Assembly: GCA_035507915.1 (NCBI GenBank) | Contig: DATJNS010000125.1 | Span: 1 to 7,622 of the forward strand | Length of the DNA stretch: 7,622 nucleotides | Reading direction: 5' to 3' | Origin: JACQAI01 sp035507915 | GTDB lineage: Bacteria > Pseudomonadota > Alphaproteobacteria > Elsterales > Elsteraceae | In this document: positions 1 through 5,010 of the stretch, piece by piece | Numbering within the stretch: position 1 is the stretch's first letter | How the letters are laid out: every line of letters begins with the position of its first letter | Notes under the pieces: generated by a model | What the model saw: only the letters and a program-made list of their open reading frames with translations | Databases searched by the model: none | What the model was told of the DNA's origin: nothing | Program-made: the position numbers and the translations under genes

Positions 1-1
1 C

Positions 2-331
2 GGCAGCGTCGGGACGTCGATGGCGCAGACGATGTACGAGCGGCGCGACCAATTCCACGTGCTGCGGCTCGGCGAGTATCTCGATCCCTTCAACGCCGCC
101 GCGCATTCCTTCCTCGGACAGGCCCAGGCGCTGTTCGACACCGGCGATCCGGCGCTCTCCCAGCAGCTGGCGTGGCAGGGTCTGGACCAGTTGCGCCAGC
201 AGCAGGCAGCCGCCCTGTCCTATTTCGACGTCTTCTGGCTGCTTGCCGTCGTGGCGCTCGCGCTCGTGCCCGTGGTGCTGGCGATGAAGCGCTCGGTGGC
301 CCAGAAGGGCGCGCACATCGCCGTCGAATGA
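2..331 (+). CDS. DHA2/EmrB-type MFS drug exporter, C-terminal part (5' end outside window)
   Basis: The reading frame is open from the left edge to a TGA at 329-331, leaving 109 residues of a protein whose beginning lies outside the window. The first visible residues (GSVGTSMAQT, then RRDQFH) match the periplasmic-loop region before the last helix in DHA2/EmrB-family 14-helix exporters. The tail pattern is also typical of that family: a QQQAAALSYFDVFW segment, then a hydrophobic helix (LLAVVALALVPVVLAM) ending in a basic KR. The family exports drugs and other hydrophobic compounds across the inner membrane by proton antiport, usually with an EmrA-type adaptor. No adaptor is visible here. The Met at position 20 is internal, not a start. 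The substrate cannot be inferred. The family call is from remembered consensus, not a search. Confidence 0.85.
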   Translation, partial: GSVGTSMAQTMYERRDQFHVLRLGEYLDPFNAAAHSFLGQAQALFDTGDPALSQQLAWQGLDQLRQQQAAALSYFDVFWLLAVVALALVPVVLAMKRSVAQKGAHIAVE

Positions 332-368
332 GCGATCGCGCGGCCCGCGCGCGATGGCTCGGATCGAC

Positions 369-382
369 TTGATCTACCTCAA
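369..382 (+). promoter_or_regulatory. FNR/FixK-type box upstream of the small gene at 439
   Basis: The sequence TTGAT-CTAC-CTCAA matches the consensus TTGAT-N4-ATCAA at 9 of 10 specified bases. It lies in the gap between the exporter and the gene at 439, with its centre 63.5 bases before the ATG. If the box is centred at -41.5, transcription would start near 417 and GACGAT at 405-410 would sit in the -10 position. The match and spacing are seen; binding by an FNR/FixK protein is inferred. Confidence 0.65.
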
Positions 383-438
383 GGCGCGCCCGGCGGCCGC
401 GCGCGACGATGCCCTACCGTCGAGGCGGAGCATCAGCC

Positions 439-699
439 ATGGCGAAGCGCACATCTGTCGAGAAACCCCGGGCCGCCGCCGCGGCGCCGGAGATCGTCAT
501 CCCGGCGACGCCGCACTGGATCGAGGAGCTCGTCGCGTGGTGGTTCGCCGGCTTCCGGTTGGCCACGCGCCTGCCGCTGCTGTTCCTCGAGGGCGCCGCG
601 CGCGCCGAGGATCTCCGCCGGCTGCGGTCGGACGCCGCCGCCGCGCGGAATGAAGCCAAGCCGCCGGCGGCGCGCCGGCAGCCGGCCAAGGTCGCCTGA
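439..699 (+). CDS. Small basic protein of unknown function, behind an FNR-type box
   Basis: This gene encodes 86 residues that I do not recognise. I chose the ATG at 439 because a purine-rich ribosome binding site (GGCGGAG, 424-430) stands 8 bases before it; the in-frame ATG at 409 has none. The N-terminus is Lys/Arg/Ala-rich. Residues 25-53 (starting TPHWIEELVAWW) look like one amphipathic or membrane-touching helix with three Trp and several Phe. The tail (about 60-86) is rich in Ala, Arg, Lys and Pro and probably disordered. No export signal or cysteine is visible. It stands alone behind the FNR-type box at 369-382 and is followed by the promoter of the first phasin-like gene, so it is probably monocistronic. 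A role at a membrane or granule surface would fit the composition and neighbours, but that is a guess. Confidence 0.7.
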   Translation: MAKRTSVEKPRAAAAAPEIVIPATPHWIEELVAWWFAGFRLATRLPLLFLEGAARAEDLRRLRSDAAAARNEAKPPAARRQPAKVA

Positions 700-753
700 T
701 CGTCGAGCGCGGTCGGCCGCGCCGCCGGCGCGGAGCCTCCCGTGCGCGATGTG

Positions 754-774
754 TCGAATTGTCATTTGCTTTCC
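754..774 (+). promoter_or_regulatory. Conserved upstream element, copy 1
   Basis: A 21-base block beginning TCGAATTGTCATTTG is repeated at 2111-2131 with only two differences, although the surrounding promoter DNA has diverged and changed length. It ends 34 bases before the FNR-type box at 809-822. It could be a second activator or repressor site, or simply the least diverged part of the duplication. I do not recognise it as a site for a known regulator. Confidence 0.4.
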
Positions 775-808
775 GGGTCGGCGGCGCCTTCCATGCGAGG
801 GCGCGACC

Positions 809-822
809 TTGAGATGGATCAA
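809..822 (+). promoter_or_regulatory. FNR/FixK-type box upstream of phasin-like gene 1
   Basis: TTGAG-ATGG-ATCAA matches the FNR/FixK consensus at 9 of 10 specified bases. The dyad extends outward to CCTTGA...TCAAGG, the most symmetric site in the window. Its centre is 64.5 bases before the ATG at 880, which predicts a start near 857 and a leader of about 23 nt if the box sits at -41.5. Confidence 0.75.
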
Positions 823-879
823 GGCGGGGCGCGCCGAGATCGCGCGATGGTTGGACGTCATCACCCTGGGGAGGCGACC

Positions 880-1260
880 ATGACCAAGCGACAGGAAGCG
901 TTGCCGTTCGGCTTCGATTTCGCGACGGGCCTTTCGCCGATGACCATGCTCGAGCCCTGGCTCAAGGCCCAGGCCGGCATGGCGACGACCTACAAGACCA
1001 TGATCGACCACTGGTGCGAGCGGCGCACCGCCGACCTCGCCTTGCTGCAGGACACGGCCGCGCAACTCGCGGGCTGCAGCACGCCGGAGAGCTTCGTCGC
1101 GTTGCAGACGAAATGCGCGTCGGCGCTGGCCGAGCGCGTCATGGCCGATCTCACCGGGTTGCGCGAGGACATGATGTCGTTCGGCAATTCGGCGGCGAGC
1201 GCGCTGGGCGATCTCGGCGCCAACGGCCCGCTCGAGAGCCCGCGCGTGGCGGCCGAGTAG
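880..1260 (+). CDS. Phasin-like protein, copy 1
   Basis: The 126-residue product resembles the Phasin_2 family, small helical proteins that coat polyhydroxyalkanoate granules. The supporting pattern is W-C-x-R-R at 45-49, LLQDTAAQLAGC at 55-66, and the following helix with repeated QTKCA and ALAERVMADL. There is no signal peptide or membrane segment, so it should be cytoplasmic or granule-bound. Three cysteines (46, 66, 79) are all kept in the paralogue at 2262. The two proteins align without gaps at about 100 of 126 identical residues by hand count. The ATG at 880 has a strong GGGGAGG site five bases upstream. Upstream in-frame starts would run through the promoter box and are not preferred. 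The gene has its own FNR-type promoter and no close downstream partner. The phasin assignment is by pattern; a related helical granule or stress protein is possible. Confidence 0.75.
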   Translation: MTKRQEALPFGFDFATGLSPMTMLEPWLKAQAGMATTYKTMIDHWCERRTADLALLQDTAAQLAGCSTPESFVALQTKCASALAERVMADLTGLREDMMSFGNSAASALGDLGANGPLESPRVAAE

Positions 1261-1303
1261 CCGGCGCAGCCGCGTCTCGGGGCGACGGGGAGGCAGCTAG
1301 GCT

Positions 1304-1320
1304 GGCGCTGGTTCAGCGCC
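1304..1320. terminator. Hairpin between convergent genes (possible terminator)
   Basis: GGCGCTG-GTT-CAGCGCC is a perfect 7-bp stem with a 3-base loop, in the 102-base gap between the ends of phasin-like gene 1 (+) and the response regulator (-). No T-run follows on either strand, so it is not a canonical intrinsic terminator. Its position suggests it may still help separate the convergent transcripts. Confidence 0.35.
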
Positions 1321-1362
1321 CGCGCGAGGCGCCGACGATCGAACCGCGGCGCGTTGGCCGGC

Positions 1363-2001
1363 CTACGCCGCCTTCGCCGCCAGCGCCAGCCGGACCAGCT
1401 GGGACAGGCTGTCGGCCTGCATCTTCTCCATCACGCGGGCGCGGTGGACCTCGACGGTGCGCGGGCTGATGGCGAGCTCGCGGGCGATCGCCTTGTTGCC
1501 CAGGCCCTGCACCAGCCATTCCAGCACCTGGCGCTCGCGCGGCGACAGGCCGCGCGCGCGGTCCGCGGCGTCGCGCGCCCGCGCCGCCAGGGCGCGCGCG
1601 CCGTCGCCCGCCAGGGCACGCCGCAGCGCGTCGAGGATGGCGCTGTCAGGGAACGGCTTCTCGAGAAAATCGATCGCGCCCGCCTTCATGGCCTCGACCG
1701 CGATCGGGATGTCGGCCTGTCCCGTCATGACCACGACCGGCAACTCGAGGCGACGCGCGATCACGGCCTGCTGCAGCTCGAGTCCGCTCATGTCGGGCAT
1801 GCGCACGTCGGTGACCAGGCAGCCGCGCCCGCCGGCGCGATAGCCGTCAAGAAACGCGCGGCCCGAGCCGTAGGCCTCGGCGCCGTAGCCTTCCGTCTGC
1901 AACAGAATTTGGAGCGAGTCCCGCACCGCGTCGTCGTCGTCGACCACGAAGATCGTCGCGGCGTTATCGCGCACGCCAGCCCCCGATCGCCGTCGGTTCA
2001 T
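1363..2001 (-). CDS. FixJ-family two-component response regulator
   Basis: The 212-residue product has a complete receiver domain (about 15-130) and a LuxR/FixJ-type DNA-binding domain (about 150-208). Visible receiver residues are the acidic cluster D21-D24, phosphoacceptor Asp65 in VTDVRMPD, Thr93 in the MTGQADIPIAVEAMKAGAIDF region, and Lys115 in EKPF. The output domain has LSPRERQVLEWL, then GNKAIARELAISPRTVEVH and ARVMEKMQADSLSQLVRLAL, which is the FixJ subgroup signature. FixJ proteins are phosphorylated by FixL-like, often haem-containing, kinases and activate fixK and other genes. No kinase is present in the window, so the partner is unknown. I prefer ATG 2001 over the in-frame TTG at 2010; a GAG lies four bases upstream of the ATG. 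The gene lies between the two phasin-like genes on the opposite strand and shares the 2002-2261 gap with copy 2. The symbol is left blank because many FixJ paralogues are not FixJ. Confidence 0.9.
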   Translation of the reverse strand: MNRRRSGAGVRDNAATIFVVDDDDAVRDSLQILLQTEGYGAEAYGSGRAFLDGYRAGGRGCLVTDVRMPDMSGLELQQAVIARRLELPVVVMTGQADIPIAVEAMKAGAIDFLEKPFPDSAILDALRRALAGDGARALAARARDAADRARGLSPRERQVLEWLVQGLGNKAIARELAISPRTVEVHRARVMEKMQADSLSQLVRLALAAKAA

Positions 2002-2012
2002 GAGACTCAATG

Positions 2013-2018
2013 TGTATA
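2013..2018 (-). promoter_or_regulatory. Possible -10 element of the response regulator gene
   Basis: On the minus strand TATACA lies 12-17 bases before the ATG at 2001, in the most AT-rich part of the window. No convincing -35 was seen at 16-18 bases. If this is the -10, the transcript would be nearly leaderless. Confidence 0.25.
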
Positions 2019-2028
2019 CGCCCGCAGA

Positions 2029-2045
2029 ATTCTTGATGATTCTTG
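2029..2045. repeat. Tandem ATTCTTG direct repeat, 10-base period
   Basis: ATTCTTG occurs at 2029-2035 and again at 2039-2045, exactly one helical turn apart, about 30-45 bases upstream of the response regulator start. Direct repeats on one face of the helix are a common layout for response-regulator sites, so this may be an operator, but a chance repeat is possible. Confidence 0.3.
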
Positions 2046-2110
2046 GTTTTCGGGGCGCGAAAAATGCCGATCTTCAGCATCCAGACACCGCTCGCAGTCG
2101 CTGCATTATA

Positions 2111-2131
2111 TCGAACTGTCATTTGATTTCC
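2111..2131 (+). promoter_or_regulatory. Conserved upstream element, copy 2
   Basis: Nearly identical to 754-774, with two substitutions in 21 bases. Here it ends 48 bases before the FNR-type box, 14 more than in copy 1. Hand alignment puts the extra length mainly in an insertion of about 18 bases (AAAGATTGG to GTGCGAA, 2160-2178). Confidence 0.4.
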
Positions 2132-2179
2132 AGGCAGCGATCGACTTTCATGGAGCGACCAAAGATTGGTTGTGCGAAC

Positions 2180-2193
2180 TTGAGGTGGATCAA
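2180..2193 (+). promoter_or_regulatory. FNR/FixK-type box upstream of phasin-like gene 2
   Basis: TTGAG-GTGG-ATCAA matches the consensus at 9 of 10 bases, with the same degenerate half-site as the box before copy 1. Its centre is 75.5 bases before the ATG at 2262. A box at -41.5 would place the start near 2228, with TAATGT (2216-2221) in the -10 position and a leader of about 34 nt. Confidence 0.7.
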
Positions 2194-2261
2194 CGAGGCG
2201 CGGTCGAGCCGCCGGTAATGTGCCCGACATTGAGGGGTTGACCGCGCATTCGGAGGGGATC

Positions 2262-2642
2262 ATGTCCAAGCGACCGGAAGCGTTGCCGTTCGGTTTCAAT
2301 TTCGATACGGGCCTCTCGCCGATGGCCATGTTCGAGCCGTGGCTCAAGGTCCAGGCCGGCATGGCGACCACCTACAAGACGATGATCGATCATTGGTGCG
2401 CGCGGCGCACCGCCGACCTCGCGTCGCTGCAGGAGATGGCCGCGCAATTCGCGGGCTGCAGCACGCCGCAGAGCCTCGTCGAGGCGCAGACGAAATGCGC
2501 ATCGGCGCTGGCCGAGCGCGTCATGGCCGATGTCACCGGCCTGCGCGAGGACATGATGTCGCTCGGCAGCTCGGCGGCGACCGCGCTGGGCGGTCTCGGC
2601 GCGAACGGCGCGACGAAGGCGCCGAGGGCCGCCGCGGAGTAG
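2262..2642 (+). CDS. Phasin-like protein, copy 2
   Basis: This 126-residue paralogue of the protein at 880 has the same length and no alignment gaps. The block from QAGMATTYKT to the WC-x-RRTADLA region (31-53) is almost invariant, while the last 12 residues have drifted most. Cysteines 46, 66 and 79 are kept. The family is Phasin_2-like (see copy 1): soluble, helical and probably granule-surface. The start is the ATG at 2262, preceded by CGGAGGGG (2251-2258) at about three bases. Unlike copy 1, it is followed after 11 bases by a small gene and then another, so it probably leads a three-gene transcript. The duplicated segment includes the promoter, so the copies probably share regulation. Copy 2 differs by the promoter insertion and could be expressed at another level or time. 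Confidence 0.75.
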   Translation: MSKRPEALPFGFNFDTGLSPMAMFEPWLKVQAGMATTYKTMIDHWCARRTADLASLQEMAAQFAGCSTPQSLVEAQTKCASALAERVMADVTGLREDMMSLGSSAATALGGLGANGATKAPRAAAE

Positions 2643-2653
2643 GTCGCCCGTCG

Positions 2654-2860
2654 ATGGCGACGGTTCCGGTCCCGCGCGGCGCCGGCGAGCGCGATCTGGC
2701 ACGCGTGACCATGGCGCGGCTGCGCCAGCGCGCCGCCTATTGCCGCGAGATGGCGCGCAGCGCGCGCGCCGGCGGCATCGCGCGCGAGTTCGAGGCGATC
2801 GCGCGCGAGTACGACGCCGACGCCGACCAGCTCCAGAGCCACCAGCCGCGCGCCGGGTGA
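2654..2860 (+). CDS. Small helical protein of unknown function
   Basis: This gene encodes 68 residues starting at ATG 2654, 11 bases after the phasin-like stop, with a modest AGGT nine bases before it. After an unstructured N-terminus, residues 19-62 form a probable helical hairpin: MARLRQRAAYCREMARSARA, then REFEAIAREYDADADQL. This resembles the short R-x-R-A-A-x-x-R-x-x-A / F-x-x-I-A-x-x-Y-x-x-L-A proteins common in Alphaproteobacteria, which have no known function. A second possible start is the ATG at 2711, which would give only the helical core but has no visible ribosome binding site. The high Arg/Ala content is partly forced by GC-rich codons, so coding status rests on context: correct strand, tight spacing, and the next gene coupled to its stop. 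Confidence 0.6.
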   Translation: MATVPVPRGAGERDLARVTMARLRQRAAYCREMARSARAGGIAREFEAIAREYDADADQLQSHQPRAG

Positions 2861-2866
2861 GGCGCC

Positions 2867-3115
2867 GTGCCGGCCGCCACGCTGCGCAAGCCCGCCGGAC
2901 ACGAGCCGCACCATCTCGCCTGCGCGGGGCTCGACCGCGAGATCTGGCTGACCGCGGCCGTCATCGTGCACCATTTGGGCATGCGCGCGCCGGCGCGGGT
3001 CGCGATCCTGGTCGCCGACACGCGGCTCAACGCGCCGCTGCGCGCGAGCTGGCGCGAGGTCAACCGCGCGATCGCGGCGCTGCTCAGCCGCGCGCCGACC
3101 GGACCGCTGCACTGA
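2867..3115 (+). CDS. Small conserved-type protein of unknown function, GTG start
   Basis: This gene encodes 82 residues beginning at GTG 2867, six bases after the previous stop. Its ribosome binding site (GGTGAGG, 2855-2861) overlaps that stop codon, which suggests translational coupling. The layout is D-x-E-I-W-L-T-A-A-V-I-V-x-H-x-G near 24-39 and S-W-R-E-V-N-R-A-I-A-A-L-L near 61-73, then a short P-T-G-P-L-H tail. It recalls the small alphaproteobacterial proteins of the DUF6961 kind, which also end in W-x-x-I/V...A-I-x-x-L; I am not certain of the match. There is no signal peptide or cysteine pair, so it is probably cytoplasmic. It is the last gene of the phasin-like 2 transcript and converges on the minus-strand gene at 3188. 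Confidence 0.6.
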   Translation: MPAATLRKPAGHEPHHLACAGLDREIWLTAAVIVHHLGMRAPARVAILVADTRLNAPLRASWREVNRAIAALLSRAPTGPLH

Positions 3116-3145
3116 CGGGGTTACGACCCGCGTGATGGGCAGGGA

Positions 3146-3179
3146 CGCGAGGGACCCGCCGGCCCCGCGCGTCCTCGCG
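3146..3179. terminator. Imperfect hairpin between convergent genes
   Basis: CGCGAGGGAC (3146-3155) can pair with GTCCTCGCG (3171-3179), giving nine pairs with one bulged G and a 15-base loop. It lies in the gap between the convergent genes ending at 3115 (+) and 3188 (-). No T-run follows on either side, so intrinsic termination is doubtful. Confidence 0.3.
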
Positions 3180-3187
3180 AACCGCGG

Positions 3188-3406
3188 CTACTTCTTGCCC
3201 GGCGCCGCCATCTTGGCCTCGCAATCCTTCCATTCCTGGGACTGCCAGGCGGCGTCGTAACAGGTCTTCTTGTGGCTCGAGGTCTTGGCCATGGGCATGG
3301 TCATGGTCATGCCCTTCGCGCTCGGCGCCGGGCCGGCCGCGATCGCGCCCGCCGGCAGGCTCACGGCCGCGAACGCCAACGCCGCGACAAGAGTCCTGAA
3401 GCTCAT
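3188..3406 (-). CDS. Small exported Met-rich protein with two cysteines
   Basis: The 72-residue product has a typical Sec signal: M-S-F-R, a hydrophobic core (LVAALAFAAVSL, 6-17), then PAGAIAAG with likely cleavage near 23-24. The mature part is only about 48 residues. It contains a Met cluster M-T-M-T-M-P-M (33-39), a His (45), a Lys pair, and Cys49 and Cys62 in YDAAWQSQEWKDC, which could form a disulfide in the periplasm. Met/His clusters in small periplasmic proteins can bind copper, but nothing here proves it. The protein family is not recognised. The ATG at 3406 has an AAAGGGGTGAG site just upstream. The gene is monocistronic, with the FNR-type box at 3498-3511 in its upstream region, and is separate from the gcvPB gene behind it. 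Confidence 0.75.
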   Translation of the reverse strand: MSFRTLVAALAFAAVSLPAGAIAAGPAPSAKGMTMTMPMAKTSSHKKTCYDAAWQSQEWKDCEAKMAAPGKK

Positions 3407-3497
3407 CGCTCACCCCTTTGTTTGCCCGGCCCGACCGCGGGATGCGGCGGCGTCGCGGGCCTCCTTTTTTATCACCGGCGGCCGGTTACCGGCGGGG

Positions 3498-3511
3498 TTA
3501 ATCTGCGTCAA
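3498..3511 (-). promoter_or_regulatory. FNR/FixK-type box upstream of the small exported protein
   Basis: On the minus strand TTGAC-GCAG-ATTAA matches the consensus at 8 of 10 bases, one mismatch in each half. It is the weakest of the five. It is one base from TTGACGCAGATCAA, a form common among alphaproteobacterial FnrL/FixK sites. Its centre is 98.5 bases before the ATG at 3406. A box at -41.5 would put the start near 3463, and GATAAA (3468-3473, minus strand) fits the -10 position. Confidence 0.5.
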
Positions 3512-3555
3512 ATTGAACGGATCACGCGGGCGGCGCGTCGGGCCACGGTCGACGG

Positions 3556-5010
3556 TCAGCGGGCCGCGCGATCGCTGATCACGAGCTGGCGCGCCGCGCG
3601 CACCTCGTCGAGCCGGCGCACCGGCGTGCGGTGCGGGGCGTCGTGCAGCAGCGCGGGATCGCGGCGCGCCTCCTCGGCGATCCGGCGCATCGCGGCGACG
3701 AAGCCGTCGAGCGTCTGCTTGCTCTCGGTCTCGGTCGGCTCGATCATCAGGGCTTCCTTGACGATCAGCGGGAAATAGTTGGTCGGCGGGTGGATGCCGA
3801 AGTCCATCAGCCGCTTGCTGACGTCGAGCGCGCGCACGGGGCTGCCCTCCACGTGGCCCTGGCACACGAACTCGTGCATGCAGACGCGGTCGAACGGCAC
3901 CGGGTAGAGGTCGCGCAGCGCGACGCGCAGATAGTTGGCGTTGAGCACCGCGTGCAGCGCGTTGCGCCGCAGGCCCTCGGCGCCGTGCAGCCGGATGGTG
4001 GCCCACGCGCGCAGCAGCATGCCGAAGCTGCCGAGGAACGTGCACATGCGGCCGATCGAGCGCGCCGGCATCGCGAGCCCGTAGGTCTCGCCCGTCTTGG
4101 CGACGAGCGGGCCGGGCAGGTAGTCGGCGAGCGCCGCCGACGCGGCGACCGGCCCGGCGCCGGGACCGCCGCCGCCGTGCGGCGTCGCGAAGGTCTTGTG
4201 CAGGTTGTAGTGCATCAGGTCGATGCCGAGATCGCCCGGCCGCACGACGCCGGTCAGCGCGTTCATGTTGGCGCCGTCGCCGTAGACCAGCCCGCCGCAC
4301 TCGTGCACCGTCGCGACGATCGCGTCGATGTCGCGCTCGAACAGGCCGAGCGTGTTGGGATTGGTCAGCATGATGCCGGCGACGCTGTCGTCGCACGCCG
4401 CGCGCAGCGCCGCGAGGTCGACCGTGCCGTGCGCGTTCGACGGGATCTCGAGCACGGTCAGGCCGGCCATCGCGGTCGACGCCGGGTTGGTGCCGTGCGC
4501 CGAGTCGGGGATCAGGACCTGCGTGCGCTTCGTGTCGCCGCGGTCGGCATGGTAGGCGCGCATCATCAGGAGCGCGGTCAGCTCGCCCTGCGCGCCGGCG
4601 GCCGGCTGCAGCGACACGCCGGCGAAGCCGCCGATCTCGGCGAGCCAGCCCTGCAGCTCGTGGAGCAACGCGAGGCTGCCCTGCGCGGTCGCGGGCGCCT
4701 GCAACGGATGCAGATTGGCGAAGCCGGGCCAGCGCGCGACCTGCTCGTTGAGCTTCGGGTTGTACTTCATCGTGCACGAGCCGAGCGGATAGAAGCCGCT
4801 GTCGACGCCGAAATTGCGCTGCGCCAGGTGCACGTAGTGGCGCACCACGTCGAGCTGGGAGAGCTCCGGCAGCCCGTTGTCGTCGCGCAGCAGGTCGGCG
4901 GGCAGCGCCGTCTCGGGCACGTCGGCGGCCGGCAGCGCGACGGCGCGGCGCCCCGGCACGCTGAGCTCGTAGACCGTCGGCTCGGTGATGGCGGGGGCGC
5001 GCGCGTCCAT
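3556..5010 (-). CDS. gcvPB: Glycine dehydrogenase (decarboxylating) subunit 2, GcvPB
   Basis: The 484-residue product is the PLP-binding half of the split P-protein of the glycine cleavage system. With GcvPA it decarboxylates glycine and passes the aminomethyl group to the lipoyl arm of GcvH. Family landmarks are FYPLGSCTMKYNPK (73-86), PAAGAQGELTALLMMRAYH, IPDSAHGTNPAS (167-178), MLTNPNTLGLFE, YGDGANMNAL, and NLHKTFATPHGGGGPG (269-284). Lys272 in the last is the expected PLP lysine. HPPTNYFPLIVKEALMIEPTETE near the C-terminus is also typical. Length is normal for the family. The ATG at 5010 overlaps the gcvPA stop by one base (TGATG), implying translational coupling. The frame stays open leftward of the ATG, but that upstream part is an antisense-free overlap with gcvPA in another frame and is not coding. 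No gcvT or gcvH follows; the next gene has its own promoter. Confidence 0.97.
   Translation of the reverse strand: MDARAPAITEPTVYELSVPGRRAVALPAADVPETALPADLLRDDNGLPELSQLDVVRHYVHLAQRNFGVDSGFYPLGSCTMKYNPKLNEQVARWPGFANLHPLQAPATAQGSLALLHELQGWLAEIGGFAGVSLQPAAGAQGELTALLMMRAYHADRGDTKRTQVLIPDSAHGTNPASTAMAGLTVLEIPSNAHGTVDLAALRAACDDSVAGIMLTNPNTLGLFERDIDAIVATVHECGGLVYGDGANMNALTGVVRPGDLGIDLMHYNLHKTFATPHGGGGPGAGPVAASAALADYLPGPLVAKTGETYGLAMPARSIGRMCTFLGSFGMLLRAWATIRLHGAEGLRRNALHAVLNANYLRVALRDLYPVPFDRVCMHEFVCQGHVEGSPVRALDVSKRLMDFGIHPPTNYFPLIVKEALMIEPTETESKQTLDGFVAAMRRIAEEARRDPALLHDAPHRTPVRRLDEVRAARQLVISDRAAR

Noticed and set aside
409..438. Upstream ATG at 409 for the small gene
   Set aside because: No ribosome binding site is visible before it, and it would lie upstream of the predicted transcription start near 417. 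The ATG at 439 has a good site.
754..774. Short peptide reading V/I-S-N-C-H-L-L/I-S across the conserved upstream element
   Set aside because: The two base differences are synonymous or conservative, but copy 2 lacks a plausible start codon and ribosome binding site, so a regulatory DNA element is more likely.
742..879. N-terminal extension of phasin-like copy 1 from an ATG at 742
   Set aside because: It would run through the conserved element and FNR-type box. The same frame is not continuous in copy 2, and the strong ribosome binding site and paralogue alignment both support the ATG at 880.
1997..2010. FNR-like sequence TTCATGAGACTCAA at the response regulator start
   Set aside because: It has two mismatches, including the key G of the TTGAT half-site, and it overlaps the start codon.
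3428..3470. Plus-strand hairpin (GGCCCG/CGGGCC) followed by a run of six T
   Set aside because: It resembles an intrinsic terminator, but no plus-strand gene is read towards it: the last one ends at 3115 and a minus-strand gene intervenes. The T-run is more simply the AT-rich -10 region of the minus-strand promoter.
3480..3496. GCCGGTTACCGGC hairpin as a terminator for gcvPB
   Set aside because: The stem is short and no T-run follows on the minus strand. I see no clear terminator for the gcv operon.
3410..4777. Long minus-strand open frame over gcvPB, and further long frames at 3631-5130 (+), 5283-6401 (+), 6236-7606 (-) and 6418-7596 (+)
   Set aside because: They are out-of-frame or antisense shadows of gcvPA, gcvPB and the NAD-kinase-like gene. 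They are long only because of the high GC content, have Arg/Ala/Gly-rich low-complexity products, and match no family I know.
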